From the NCBI RefSeq assembly GCF_006715055.1, contig NZ_VFMN01000001.1, forward strand, positions 930,001 through 994,000: DNA of 64,000 nucleotides, written 5' to 3'. This document shows, piece by piece, positions 14,814 to 25,197 of this stretch; position 1 is the first letter of the stretch; every line of letters starts with the position of its first letter. The position numbers and the translations under genes are program-made. The notes under the pieces are model-generated. The model did not search any database. It worked only from the letters and a program-made list of their open reading frames with translations, and had not been told where the DNA came from. The DNA is from Lapillicoccus jejuensis. GTDB taxonomy: Bacteria > Actinomycetota > Actinomycetes > Actinomycetales > Dermatophilaceae.

Positions 14814-15365
14814 TCAGAGGGCGAAGAGCGCCGGCTGCCCCGCGGCCGGGACGACGCTCTCCCCCATCGCGAGCACGCCCTCGAGGGTGAGCAGGTGCCG
14901 CTTGCGCTCCAGGCCGCCCGCGTAGCCGGTCAGCGACCCGGTGGCGCCGACGACGCGGTGGCAGGGCACGAGGACCGAGACCGGGTTCGCCCCGACGGCG
15001 TGCCCGACGGCGCGGGGGTGGGCGGGGCCGCCGCCGAGACGGGCCGACAGGGCGCCGTACGTCGTCGTCGTGCCGGTGGGGATCTCGCGCAGCAGGTCCC
15101 ACACCGCGCGCTGGAACGGGGTGCCGGCGACGTGCAGCGGGATGTCGAAGGTGGTGCGGACCCCGGCGAAGTACTGCTCGAGCTGCGCCGCGAGCGCGGC
15201 GAAGCCGTCGTCGGCGGGGGCGCCCCACCGGCTGCGGTCGGGGGTGCGCGAGTGGCCCTCGAAGTAGAGCCCGGTCAGCCCCTGCTCGTCGCGGACCGCG
15301 GTGAGCGGTCCGAGCGGCGAGGGCAGGGTCGTGTGCCAGGTGGCCGGGGCGTCGGCGGTGGTCAT
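14814..15365 (-). CDS. methylated-DNA--protein-cysteine S-methyltransferase (second)
   Basis: A 183-aa O6-alkylguanine transferase of normal length. It has TPFQRAVWDLLREIPTGTTT, the DNA-binding YGALSARLGG and the active-site SVLVPCHRVVGATGSLTGYA; the cysteine in PCHR accepts the alkyl group. AGGAGG precedes ATG 15365. It is the first gene of the operon with the ECF sigma factor and the second alkyltransferase. The two alkyltransferases are only distantly similar to each other, so this is not a recent duplication. Function is well supported; the need for two copies is not explained. Confidence 0.92.
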   Translation of the reverse strand: MTTADAPATWHTTLPSPLGPLTAVRDEQGLTGLYFEGHSRTPDRSRWGAPADDGFAALAAQLEQYFAGVRTTFDIPLHVAGTPFQRAVWDLLREIPTGTTTTYGALSARLGGGPAHPRAVGHAVGANPVSVLVPCHRVVGATGSLTGYAGGLERKRHLLTLEGVLAMGESVVPAAGQPALFAL

Positions 15366-15434
15366 CGGCGGTCCTCCTGCGGTGAGTGTGTCACCAGGAG
15401 GACGCGCGGGAGGGCCGGAGTGTGAGGTGGGGAC

Positions 15435-16247
15435 TCAGCGCAGGTGGCTGGCGCCATTGAGGTCGACGACCGCGCCGGAGAGCCACTCGGCGCCGGGGTC
15501 GGCGAGCGCGACGACGGCGTCGGCGACCTCCTGCGGCCGGGCCACCCGGCCGAACGGGCTCTGGCCGCGGATGGCGTCGCCCTCCGGGCCGTCGAGCAGG
15601 GCCGCCGCCATGTCGGTCGCGACGAAGCCGGGGGCCACCGACACGACGGCGATCCCCACGGGCGCGAGCGCGACGGCCATCGACTGGCCGAAGGCGTGCA
15701 GCCCGGCCTTGCTCGCGCCGTACGCCGGCACGTCGGGCTCGCCGCGGTAGGCGCCGCGGGAGCCGACGTTGACCACGCGCCCGACCGGGAGGCCGTCGGC
15801 CGGGGGCACGGCCCCCATGTGCCGGGCGACGCAGAAGGTGAGGTTGGCCGGACCGAGGAGGTTGGTGGCGAGGGTCGCCTGCCAGGCGGCGACCCACGCC
15901 TCGTAGGAGACGTCGGTGACCCGGTGGTCGCCGCGGCGGCTGCCCTCGCCCGCGTCGGCGGGGTCGAGGAAGCGGGCCGCGTTGTTGACCAGGACGTCGA
16001 CGCGGCCCAGCCCGGTGGCGGCCTCGTCGGCGAGCCGCGCGACCTGCTGCGGGTCGGCGAGGTCGCCCTGCACGAGCAGGTGCCCCTCCCCGGGCAGGTC
16101 GGCCAGGACGGCCCGGGCCTGCTCCTCGCCGGAGCGGTAGTGCACGGCGACCCGGTCACCCCGGGCCGCGAAGGCCTGTGCCGTCGCCGCCCCGATCCCC
16201 CGGGACGCGCCGGTCACCAGCACCCCGCGCCCACCCGCTGCTCCCAT
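15435..16247 (-). CDS. short-chain dehydrogenase/reductase (FabG-like)
   Basis: A 270-aa SDR. It has the cofactor motif VLVTGASRGIG, the NNAA motif in VDVLVNNAARF, the catalytic serine region VVNVGSRGAYRG and YGASKAGL with the Tyr-Lys pair. The basic residues after strand 2 (HYRSGEE) favour NADP(H). It reduces a carbonyl; the substrate is unknown. ATG 16247 is chosen over ATG 16256 because TACGGT ends seven bases before it, giving a leaderless transcript. An insertion of about 15 residues after the NNAA motif (DPADAGEGSRRGDH) is unusual for FabG. Confidence 0.85.
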   Translation of the reverse strand: MGAAGGRGVLVTGASRGIGAATAQAFAARGDRVAVHYRSGEEQARAVLADLPGEGHLLVQGDLADPQQVARLADEAATGLGRVDVLVNNAARFLDPADAGEGSRRGDHRVTDVSYEAWVAAWQATLATNLLGPANLTFCVARHMGAVPPADGLPVGRVVNVGSRGAYRGEPDVPAYGASKAGLHAFGQSMAVALAPVGIAVVSVAPGFVATDMAAALLDGPEGDAIRGQSPFGRVARPQEVADAVVALADPGAEWLSGAVVDLNGASHLR

Positions 16248-16308
16248 GGCCGACACCGTACGACGTCGCGGAGCTCGCCCCGGCAGCGCCCCTCACCCCT
16301 CCCCCTGT

Positions 16309-16388
16309 CGCGTTCCGGACTCGCGTTGTGCCGCATCCGGAGCCGGGCGAACCGGTTCAGGAGCGGCAGAACCTGAGTCCGGAACGCG
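16309..16388. terminator. long imperfect palindrome, 25-bp stem
   Basis: The arms 16310-16334 and 16363-16387 match at 22 of 25 positions, with GCGTTCCGGACTC/GAGTCCGGAACGC perfect. It begins seven bases beyond the stop of the serine-hydrolase gene on the minus strand and fills most of the gap to the SDR gene. It is probably a transcription terminator. Confidence 0.7.
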
Positions 16389-16394
16389 GAGGGG

Positions 16395-17768
16395 TCAGCG
16401 CCAGCCGGCCTCGTCGACGCCACCGGGGACGTCGCGGGCGTCGTCGTACGGCTCCCGGGTGTAGCGGAAGGACGCGAGGTCGAGGTGGCTGACGGCGCCG
16501 GTCGCGTCGCGGACCACGACGAGCGGCTCGTCGGCGTAGTAGCCGTCGAGACCGAGCCAGCGGTCGTCGCCGACGCGGCGGAAGCGCGAGCCGCGGCCGA
16601 CGCCGGGCTCGCCGAGGACGAGCAGGCCGCCCTGGGCGCGGACCTCGCTGCGGGCGGGCCCCCAGTGCCAGGCGCCGACCAGCTCGAGCGCCTCGGGGAG
16701 GACTCCCCCGGCGTGCCACGGGGCCGGCTCGGCGGGCTCGCGGTCGGCCAGCTCGGCGAGCAGGTCGCGGGCCAGCGGACCCATGCCGCTCGTGGCGTTG
16801 GCGAAGGCGACGACGCCGTCGCCGCTGGCGAGGTCGACCTGGAGGGCGGCGAGGAAGCCGGGCATCGACCCGCCGTGGCCGCCGTAGCGCCGGCCGTCGA
16901 CGTTCCACACCTGCCAGCCGAGACCGTGCGCCGCGGTCCACGGCTGGCCGGGCAGGTCGGAGACGACCTGAGGCTCGAGCATCTCCTGCAGGGTGTCGGC
17001 CGACAGCAGGCCGCCGGTGTCGCCCGCGAGGAACGCCGCCCAGCGCGAGAGGTCCTGCACCGTGGACCAGAGCTGGCCCGCGGGGGCCATCGCCCCGGCG
17101 TCGTGCTCGGGCTCGGGCAGCAGGAGGTCGGCGAGCGGGTGGACGGCGAGCCCGGGGGCCGCGACCCCGCTCGGGCGCGACGACGTCCGGCGCATCCCCA
17201 GCGGCTCGAGCAGGTCGCGCTGCACGACCTCGAGCCACGAGGCGCCGTGGAGGCGGGCGACGAGCTCGCCGAGGGCGCCGTACCCGGTGTTGCTGTAGTG
17301 GTAGCGCCGGCCGGCGCGGCTGCGCTGGACGGGGCGCGCCGGGCCGACGAGGTCGTCCCAGCCCCCGCCGGGGGTGCGCTCCCACCACGGCCCGTCGGTC
17401 TCGGACTGCAGGCCCGAGGAGTGCGACAGCAGCTGCGCGACGGTGACCCGCCCGAAGGCGCTGCCCGGCACGTGCTCCTCGAAGCGGTCGTCGAGGTCGA
17501 GCCGGCCCGCGTCGCGCAGGCGCATCACGGCGACGGCGACGAAGGTCTTGGTGATCGACCCGATCCGGTACTGCGTGTCGGCGTCCGACGCGCGACCGTC
17601 CGCCCGACCGTCGAGGGTGCCGGCGGCGTCGGCCCACACGAGCCGGCCGCCGCGCACGACGCCCGCCGCGACGGAGGGGAGCCGGTGCTCCGACTGCTCG
17701 GTGAGCAGCCGGTGGCGCAGCGCCCGGGTCGTCGTGGGCAGCAGGGCGCCGGTCGGGTCGGTGCTCAC
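16395..17768 (-). CDS. serine hydrolase, class C beta-lactamase-like fold
   Basis: A 457-aa penicillin-binding-protein/esterase type hydrolase. It has the SxxK motif in YRIGSITKTFVAVAV, the YxN motif in HYSNTGYGALGELV and HGGSMPGFLA as the third element. A 120-residue C-terminal beta domain follows. No signal peptide is seen, so it is likely cytoplasmic, which argues for an esterase or peptidase rather than a beta-lactamase. GTG 17768 lies eight bases after the topA stop, so the two genes are probably co-transcribed. It ends at a 25-bp stem palindrome. Confidence 0.85.
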   Translation of the reverse strand: MSTDPTGALLPTTTRALRHRLLTEQSEHRLPSVAAGVVRGGRLVWADAAGTLDGRADGRASDADTQYRIGSITKTFVAVAVMRLRDAGRLDLDDRFEEHVPGSAFGRVTVAQLLSHSSGLQSETDGPWWERTPGGGWDDLVGPARPVQRSRAGRRYHYSNTGYGALGELVARLHGASWLEVVQRDLLEPLGMRRTSSRPSGVAAPGLAVHPLADLLLPEPEHDAGAMAPAGQLWSTVQDLSRWAAFLAGDTGGLLSADTLQEMLEPQVVSDLPGQPWTAAHGLGWQVWNVDGRRYGGHGGSMPGFLAALQVDLASGDGVVAFANATSGMGPLARDLLAELADREPAEPAPWHAGGVLPEALELVGAWHWGPARSEVRAQGGLLVLGEPGVGRGSRFRRVGDDRWLGLDGYYADEPLVVVRDATGAVSHLDLASFRYTREPYDDARDVPGGVDEAGWR

Positions 17769-17776
17769 GTCGGGGC

Positions 17777-20590
<2,814 letters not shown>

Positions 20591-20721
20591 GCCAATCCCT
20601 GCTTCCTGCGACACGATGTGCAGCGGATTCGTCGCTGCGTCGGACACGGTGCCGCGCAGCGGAACCATAACGCGTGCGGCGGGGCGTCGCTCCCAGGCGC
20701 CCACCGACCCCGACGCACTAG

Positions 20722-20750
20722 TTGAATGTTGTACTAACAGACGCTACGCT
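20722..20750 (+). promoter_or_regulatory. leaderless promoter of the dioxygenase gene
   Basis: TTGAAT (20722-20727), a 17-base spacer and TACGCT (20745-20750), then six bases to ATG 20757. The predicted start coincides with the initiation codon. The spacer region has an AT-rich, partly symmetrical patch (GTTGAATGTTGTACTAAC) that could bind a regulator. Confidence 0.7.
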
Positions 20751-20756
20751 GGGCCC

Positions 20757-21560
20757 ATGACGACCCAGCCGGTGCTCTACCTCAGCCACGGGGCTCCCCC
20801 GCTCGCCGACGACGCGCGGTGGACCGCCGAGCTCGCCGGCTGGTCGGGCGACCTCGTCGCCACGGCGGACAAGCCGGCGAACGTCCTCATGGTGTCCGCG
20901 CACTGGGAGGAGGCGCCGCTCGCGCTGTCGTCGACGACCGGCGCGCCGCTCACCTACGACTTCTGGGGATTCCCGCAGAAGTACTACGACGTCACGTACG
21001 ACGCCCCGGCCGCGCCGGCGCTCGCCGCCGACGTCGAGAAGCTGCTGCACTCGGCCGGCACCCCGGTCCAGCGCGACGAGGCCCGCGGCCTCGACCACGG
21101 CGCCTACGTGCCGCTCGTCGAGATGTTCCCCGAGGCCGACGTGCCCGTCCTGCAGATGTCGATGCCGACCCTCGACCCGCGCGAGCTCTTCGCGATCGGC
21201 CAGAAGCTCGCGCCGCTGCGCGACCAGGGGACGCTCATCGTCGGGTCCGGCTTCACCACCCACAACCTGCGCGAGTTCGACCCCCGCAAGGGCTCGGACT
21301 CGACGCCGCCCTCGTGGAGCCTCGAGTTCGACCAGTGGGCCAAGGAGGCCATGGAGCACGAGGACGTCGACGCGCTCCTCGACTTCCTCGACAAGGCTCC
21401 GGCCGCGTCGGTCGCGCACCCGCGCACCGAGCACTTCGCGCCGCTCTTCGTCGCGCTCGGGGCGGCGTACGCCTCCAGCGGGAAGGGGCCGATCGAGAGC
21501 CGCTCGGTCATCGACGGGTTCTGGTTCGGGCTGTCGAAGCGGTCCTGGCAGCTGGGCTGA
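20757..21560 (+). CDS. LigB-like extradiol dioxygenase (4,5-DOPA dioxygenase/YgiD family)
   Basis: A 267-aa metal-dependent dioxygenase. The likely metal ligands are the histidines in YLSHGAPP, VSAHWEEAP and GFTTHNLREF, with GLDHGAYVPL as the conserved active-site block and DYF-type sequence (TYDFWGFPQKYY) between. YgiD-type enzymes cleave catechols such as DOPA and use zinc or iron. The protein is soluble and full length. The promoter at 20722-20750 places the mRNA start at the ATG. It diverges from topA and is followed by an MFS exporter 68 bases downstream. Physiological substrate unknown. Confidence 0.88.
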   Translation: MTTQPVLYLSHGAPPLADDARWTAELAGWSGDLVATADKPANVLMVSAHWEEAPLALSSTTGAPLTYDFWGFPQKYYDVTYDAPAAPALAADVEKLLHSAGTPVQRDEARGLDHGAYVPLVEMFPEADVPVLQMSMPTLDPRELFAIGQKLAPLRDQGTLIVGSGFTTHNLREFDPRKGSDSTPPSWSLEFDQWAKEAMEHEDVDALLDFLDKAPAASVAHPRTEHFAPLFVALGAAYASSGKGPIESRSVIDGFWFGLSKRSWQLG

Positions 21561-21628
21561 GCCGGGGCCGGGCTGCGGGGCGCCGTACCGGCGGGAATGA
21601 GTCGGCCTCCGCTTCCCTTGGCCCCCTC

Positions 21629-23116
21629 GTGACCGACCCGACCACGACCGCGCCGGCCGGTGTCGGGCTGCGCTCCGAGCGCGGCCCCATCCTGCTGGCC
21701 CTCATGGTGTCCACCGGCCTCATCGCCATCGACGCGACCATCCTCGCGACGGCGGTGCCGTCGGTGGTCAAGGACCTCGGGGACTTCTCGCTGTTCCCGT
21801 GGCTGTTCTCCGTCTACCTGCTGGCGCAGGCGGTGTCGGTCCCGGTCTACGCGAAGCTGGCCGACACCTTCGGGCGCAAGCCGCTCATGCTGCTCGGCAT
21901 CGGCCTGTTCCTCCTGGGCTCGCTGCTGTGCGGGGTGGCGTGGAGCATGCCCGCGCTCATCGCCTTCCGCGTCGTGCAGGGCCTCGGCGCCGGCGCGGTG
22001 CAGCCGATGGCGATCACCATCGCCGGCGACATCTACACGGTCGAGGAGCGGGCCAAGGCCCAGGGCTACATCGCCAGCGTCTGGGCGGTGTCGTCCGTCG
22101 TCGGCCCGACCCTCGGCGGGGTCTTCGCGCAGCTCGGCATCTGGCGCTGGATCTTCCTCGTCAACGTCCCGCTCTGCCTCGTCGCGGGTGCGCTCATCTG
22201 GCGCTCGTTCTCGGAGAGCATCGAGCGGCGGTCGCACCGGGTCGACTACGCCGGCGCCACCCTGCTCACGGTCGGGCTCAGCCTCGTCATCCTCGGCGTC
22301 CTCGAGGGCGGGCAGGCGTGGGCGTGGGGCTCGCCGCTGGGGATCGGCGTCTTCGTCGCGGGCGTGGCCCTGCTCGCTGGGTTCGTCGCCGTCGAGCGCC
22401 GCGCCGCCGAGCCCGTCCTGCCGCTGCACCTGCTCACCCGCCGGCTGCTGCTGACGACGAGCCTGCTCTCGCTCGGCGTCGGCGCGATCCTCATCGGGCT
22501 GACCTCGTTCGTGCCGACCTACCTGGAGAACTCGCTCGGCGTCAGCCCGCTCGTCGGCGGACTCGCGGTCGCGGCCCTCACCCTCGGCTGGCCGGTGGCG
22601 GCGACGCTGTCCGGCCGGCTGTTCTACCTGCGCTACGGCTTCCGCCCGACCGTCCTCGTCGGGATGGGGCTGACGCTGCTCGGCACGCTCGGGCTGGCCG
22701 CCACCGGGCAGCGTCCGTCGGTCGCCGTCGTCGCCGTCACCTGCTTCGTCACGGGGCTCGGGCTGGGCCTCGTCGCCACGCCGTCGCTCATCGCCGCGCA
22801 GGCCAGCGTCGACTGGGCCGAGCGCGGCGTCGTCACCGGGCTCAACATGTTCTCCCGCTCGATCGGGTCGGCGGTCGGCGCGGCGATCTTCGGGGCCGTC
22901 GCCAACCACGTCGTGTCGGCCAGCCGCCGCCCGGAGACCGACCCGGCCACCGCGACGTCGTCGGGCTCGGCCGTGTTCTGGGCCGTCCTCGTCGCCACCG
23001 TGCTCTCCGTGGCCGCCGGGATCGCCATGCCCCAGGTGCGCGCCGACGACGGCGTCGGGGCGCGCACCGGGGACGGGCCCGACGACGACGTCGACGCGCA
23101 GGCCGCCGCGGCCTGA
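21629..23116 (+). CDS. MFS drug exporter, DHA2 (14-TM) type
   Basis: A 495-aa transporter with 14 predicted helices. Motif A is LADTFGRKPLMLLG after helix 2 and motif C is VVGPTLGGVFAQLGIWRW in helix 5, both typical of H+-coupled multidrug exporters of the EmrB/QacA group; motif D1 is seen in IDATILATAVPSV. It probably expels lipophilic compounds by proton antiport. The acidic C-terminal tail (DDGVGARTGDGPDDDVD) is cytoplasmic. GTG 21629 is chosen; no clear ribosome site exists. It lies 68 bases after the dioxygenase and may share its transcript. Confidence 0.88.
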   Translation: MTDPTTTAPAGVGLRSERGPILLALMVSTGLIAIDATILATAVPSVVKDLGDFSLFPWLFSVYLLAQAVSVPVYAKLADTFGRKPLMLLGIGLFLLGSLLCGVAWSMPALIAFRVVQGLGAGAVQPMAITIAGDIYTVEERAKAQGYIASVWAVSSVVGPTLGGVFAQLGIWRWIFLVNVPLCLVAGALIWRSFSESIERRSHRVDYAGATLLTVGLSLVILGVLEGGQAWAWGSPLGIGVFVAGVALLAGFVAVERRAAEPVLPLHLLTRRLLLTTSLLSLGVGAILIGLTSFVPTYLENSLGVSPLVGGLAVAALTLGWPVAATLSGRLFYLRYGFRPTVLVGMGLTLLGTLGLAATGQRPSVAVVAVTCFVTGLGLGLVATPSLIAAQASVDWAERGVVTGLNMFSRSIGSAVGAAIFGAVANHVVSASRRPETDPATATSSGSAVFWAVLVATVLSVAAGIAMPQVRADDGVGARTGDGPDDDVDAQAAAA

Positions 23117-23138
23117 CCGCCGTCGCTAGGGTGCGCCC

Positions 23139-23675
23139 ATGACGGTGCGCGTCGGGTTCCTGCGGGCGGTCAACGTCGGCAAGCGGCGCGTGGCCATGGC
23201 CCGGCTGCGCGAGGTCACCGAGGGCCTCGGGCACACCGACGTGTGGACCCACGTCAACAGCGGCAACGTCGTCTTCGACGCGACCGGCCGTCGCGACGCG
23301 CTCGAGACGTCTCTCGAGGCGGCGTACGAGGACGCCTTCGGGTTCGAGTGCACGACCTTCGTGCGGACGGCCGCGGAGGTCGACGCGGTGCTCGCCGCGA
23401 CGCCGTTCGAGGTCGGTGACGGCGACACGCACTTCGTGACCTTCCTCAAGGACGCGCCGTCGGCGGCGGCCCGGCGCGACCTCGAGGCGCTGTCCGGCGC
23501 GTTCGACACCCTGATCGTCGACGGCCGCGACGTGCACTGGCTCATGCACGGGAGGTCCACCGAGACGCAGATCCCCAAGCGCGACTGGGAACGCGTCCTC
23601 GGCCGGAACTCCTCCACGAGCCGCAACACGACGATGCTGCGCGGCCTGTCCGCCAAGATCGCCGCTCGCGCCTGA
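23139..23675 (+). CDS. DUF1697 family protein
   Basis: A 178-aa soluble protein of the DUF1697 family. It shows the family opening VGFLRAVNVGKRRVAMARL, the WTHVNSGNVVFDA strand and a C-terminal RNTTMLRGLSAKIAAR. The function of the family is not known; its fold is a pair of ferredoxin-like domains. TAGGGT ends six bases before ATG 23139, so the mRNA should be leaderless even though the MFS gene ends just upstream. The stop codon runs directly into a 28-bp stem palindrome. Confidence 0.88.
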   Translation: MTVRVGFLRAVNVGKRRVAMARLREVTEGLGHTDVWTHVNSGNVVFDATGRRDALETSLEAAYEDAFGFECTTFVRTAAEVDAVLAATPFEVGDGDTHFVTFLKDAPSAAARRDLEALSGAFDTLIVDGRDVHWLMHGRSTETQIPKRDWERVLGRNSSTSRNTTMLRGLSAKIAARA

Positions 23676-23740
23676 CACCCCACCTGTCGCTGGCTCTGGA
23701 CCGGCCCACCACGGTCCAGAGCCAGCAACATGTGGGGTGT
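23675..23740. terminator. very long imperfect palindrome, 28-bp stem
   Basis: The two 28-base arms (23675-23702 and 23713-23740) match at 26 positions around a ten-base loop; GCTGGCTCTGGACC and its complement form the perfect core. It starts at the last base of the DUF1697 stop codon. Presumed terminator between two same-strand genes. Confidence 0.75.
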
Positions 23741-23805
23741 CGGTCGGGGCGTCGTACGGAAACCCGGTGGGCACCGGCCCCACCGACCTGCCACGCTGTC
23801 GGGTC

Positions 23806-25116
23806 GTGAGCTGGCGAGAACGACTGCGGGCGGTGCGCGTCGACACGACGCCGTTGGGGCACCGCGACTTCCGGCTGCTCTTCGTCGCGGGGACGGTGTT
23901 CTACCTCGGCGGGATGGTCTCGTACGTCGCCGTGCCGTTCCAGGTCTTCGCGCTCACCGGGTCGAACCTCACGGTCGGCCTGCTCGGGCTGGTCGAGCTC
24001 GTGCCGCTCGTCTTCTTCGGCCTGTACGGCGGCGCGCTGGCCGACCACGTCGACCGTCGCCGGCTGCTCGTGGCGACGGGGGCCGCGCAGGCGCTGCTCA
24101 CGGCCGGGCTGGCCTGGAACGGGTTCCGCGAGCACCCCAGCCTGCCGGTGGTCTTCGTCCTCGCCGCGCTGCTCGCGGCCGCCGGGTCGCTGCAGCGGCC
24201 GTCGCGCGAGGCGCTCATGCCGCGCACGCTGCCGCACGACAGGATCGTCGCCGGCAACGCCCTGACCAGCCTCGGCACCCAGATCGGCGTCCTCGCGGGC
24301 CCGCTGCTCGGCGGGGTCCTCGTCGCCTCCGTCGGCGCGGGCTGGTGCTTCGTCGTCGACGTCGCCGGGCTCGTCGTCGCGACCGGTCTCTACGCGGCGA
24401 TGCGGCCCTACCCGCACCGCTCGGAGACCACCCCGCCGAGCCTGGCCGGTATCGGCGAGGGGATCTCCTACGCGCTGCGCCGCCGGGACCTGCTCGGGAC
24501 CTACCTCGTCGACATCGTCTGCATGCTGCTGGCCATGCCGGTCGTGCTCTTCCCGGCGCTGGCGCAGGAGGTCTTCCGCCAGCCCCAGCTGCTCGGGCTG
24601 CTCTACTCCGCCGAGACGGTCGGGGCGCTCGTCGCGACGGCACTCTCGGGGTGGACCGCGCGGGTGAGCCACCACGGGCGCGCGATCGTCCTCGCGGCGG
24701 CGACGTACGGGCTCTTCGTCGGGCTGGCCGGGCTGATGCCGAGCATCGGCCTCGTCGTCGTCTGCCTGGCCTGCGCCGGCGCGGCCGACATGGTGTCGGG
24801 GGTGTTCCGCGGCACCGTGTGGAACCAGTCGATCCCCGAGTCGATGCGCGGGCGCCTCGCCGGGATCGAGATGCTGTCCTACTCGGTCGGTCCGCTCGGC
24901 GGGCAGGTCCGGGCCGGCCTGACCGCGGACCTGTGGTCGGTCCGCGGCTCGATCGCCTCGGGCGGGTTCGCGTGCGTCGCCGGGGTCGCGCTGACCGCCG
25001 CGTGGCTGCGCGACTTCTGGCGGTACGACGCCTCGACCGACGAGCACGTCCTCGCCGAGCGCGCCGTCCGGGCCGCGCACGGCGAGCCGGTCACCGACGC
25101 GCCCGGGCCCGCTTGA
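23806..25116 (+). CDS. MFS transporter, EntS-like (12-TM)
   Basis: A 436-aa transporter with 12 predicted helices. It begins LGHRDFRLLFVAGTVFYLGG, typical of the EntS/MdfA-like siderophore and drug exporter group, and has motif A in YGGALADHVDRRRLLVAT. A second half includes GMVSYVAVPFQV- and GVFRGTVWNQSIPESMRGRL-like family sequence. It probably exports a small hydrophobic compound; no siderophore genes lie nearby. GTG 23806 is chosen because the upstream in-frame start at 23737 falls inside the long palindrome. The gene ends at a complex terminator shared with the convergent gene. Confidence 0.85.
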   Translation: MSWRERLRAVRVDTTPLGHRDFRLLFVAGTVFYLGGMVSYVAVPFQVFALTGSNLTVGLLGLVELVPLVFFGLYGGALADHVDRRRLLVATGAAQALLTAGLAWNGFREHPSLPVVFVLAALLAAAGSLQRPSREALMPRTLPHDRIVAGNALTSLGTQIGVLAGPLLGGVLVASVGAGWCFVVDVAGLVVATGLYAAMRPYPHRSETTPPSLAGIGEGISYALRRRDLLGTYLVDIVCMLLAMPVVLFPALAQEVFRQPQLLGLLYSAETVGALVATALSGWTARVSHHGRAIVLAAATYGLFVGLAGLMPSIGLVVVCLACAGAADMVSGVFRGTVWNQSIPESMRGRLAGIEMLSYSVGPLGGQVRAGLTADLWSVRGSIASGGFACVAGVALTAAWLRDFWRYDASTDEHVLAERAVRAAHGEPVTDAPGPA

Positions 25117-25179
25117 CGCAGCGTCATGCCGCTTGAGGCAGGGTGCACCCTGCGTCGAGTGGCTCGACGCTGCGTCGAG
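25115..25179. terminator. nested hairpin terminator between convergent genes
   Basis: GACGCAGCGTC (25115-25125) pairs with GACGCTGCGTC (25166-25176), enclosing the 16-base palindrome GCAGGGTGCACCCTGC (25138-25153). CTCGACG/CGTCGAG (25163-25179) can form an alternative hairpin. It lies between the stops at 25116 and 25198 and probably serves both genes. Confidence 0.6.
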
Positions 25180-25197
25180 TCCACCCCGGCAGGCGGC

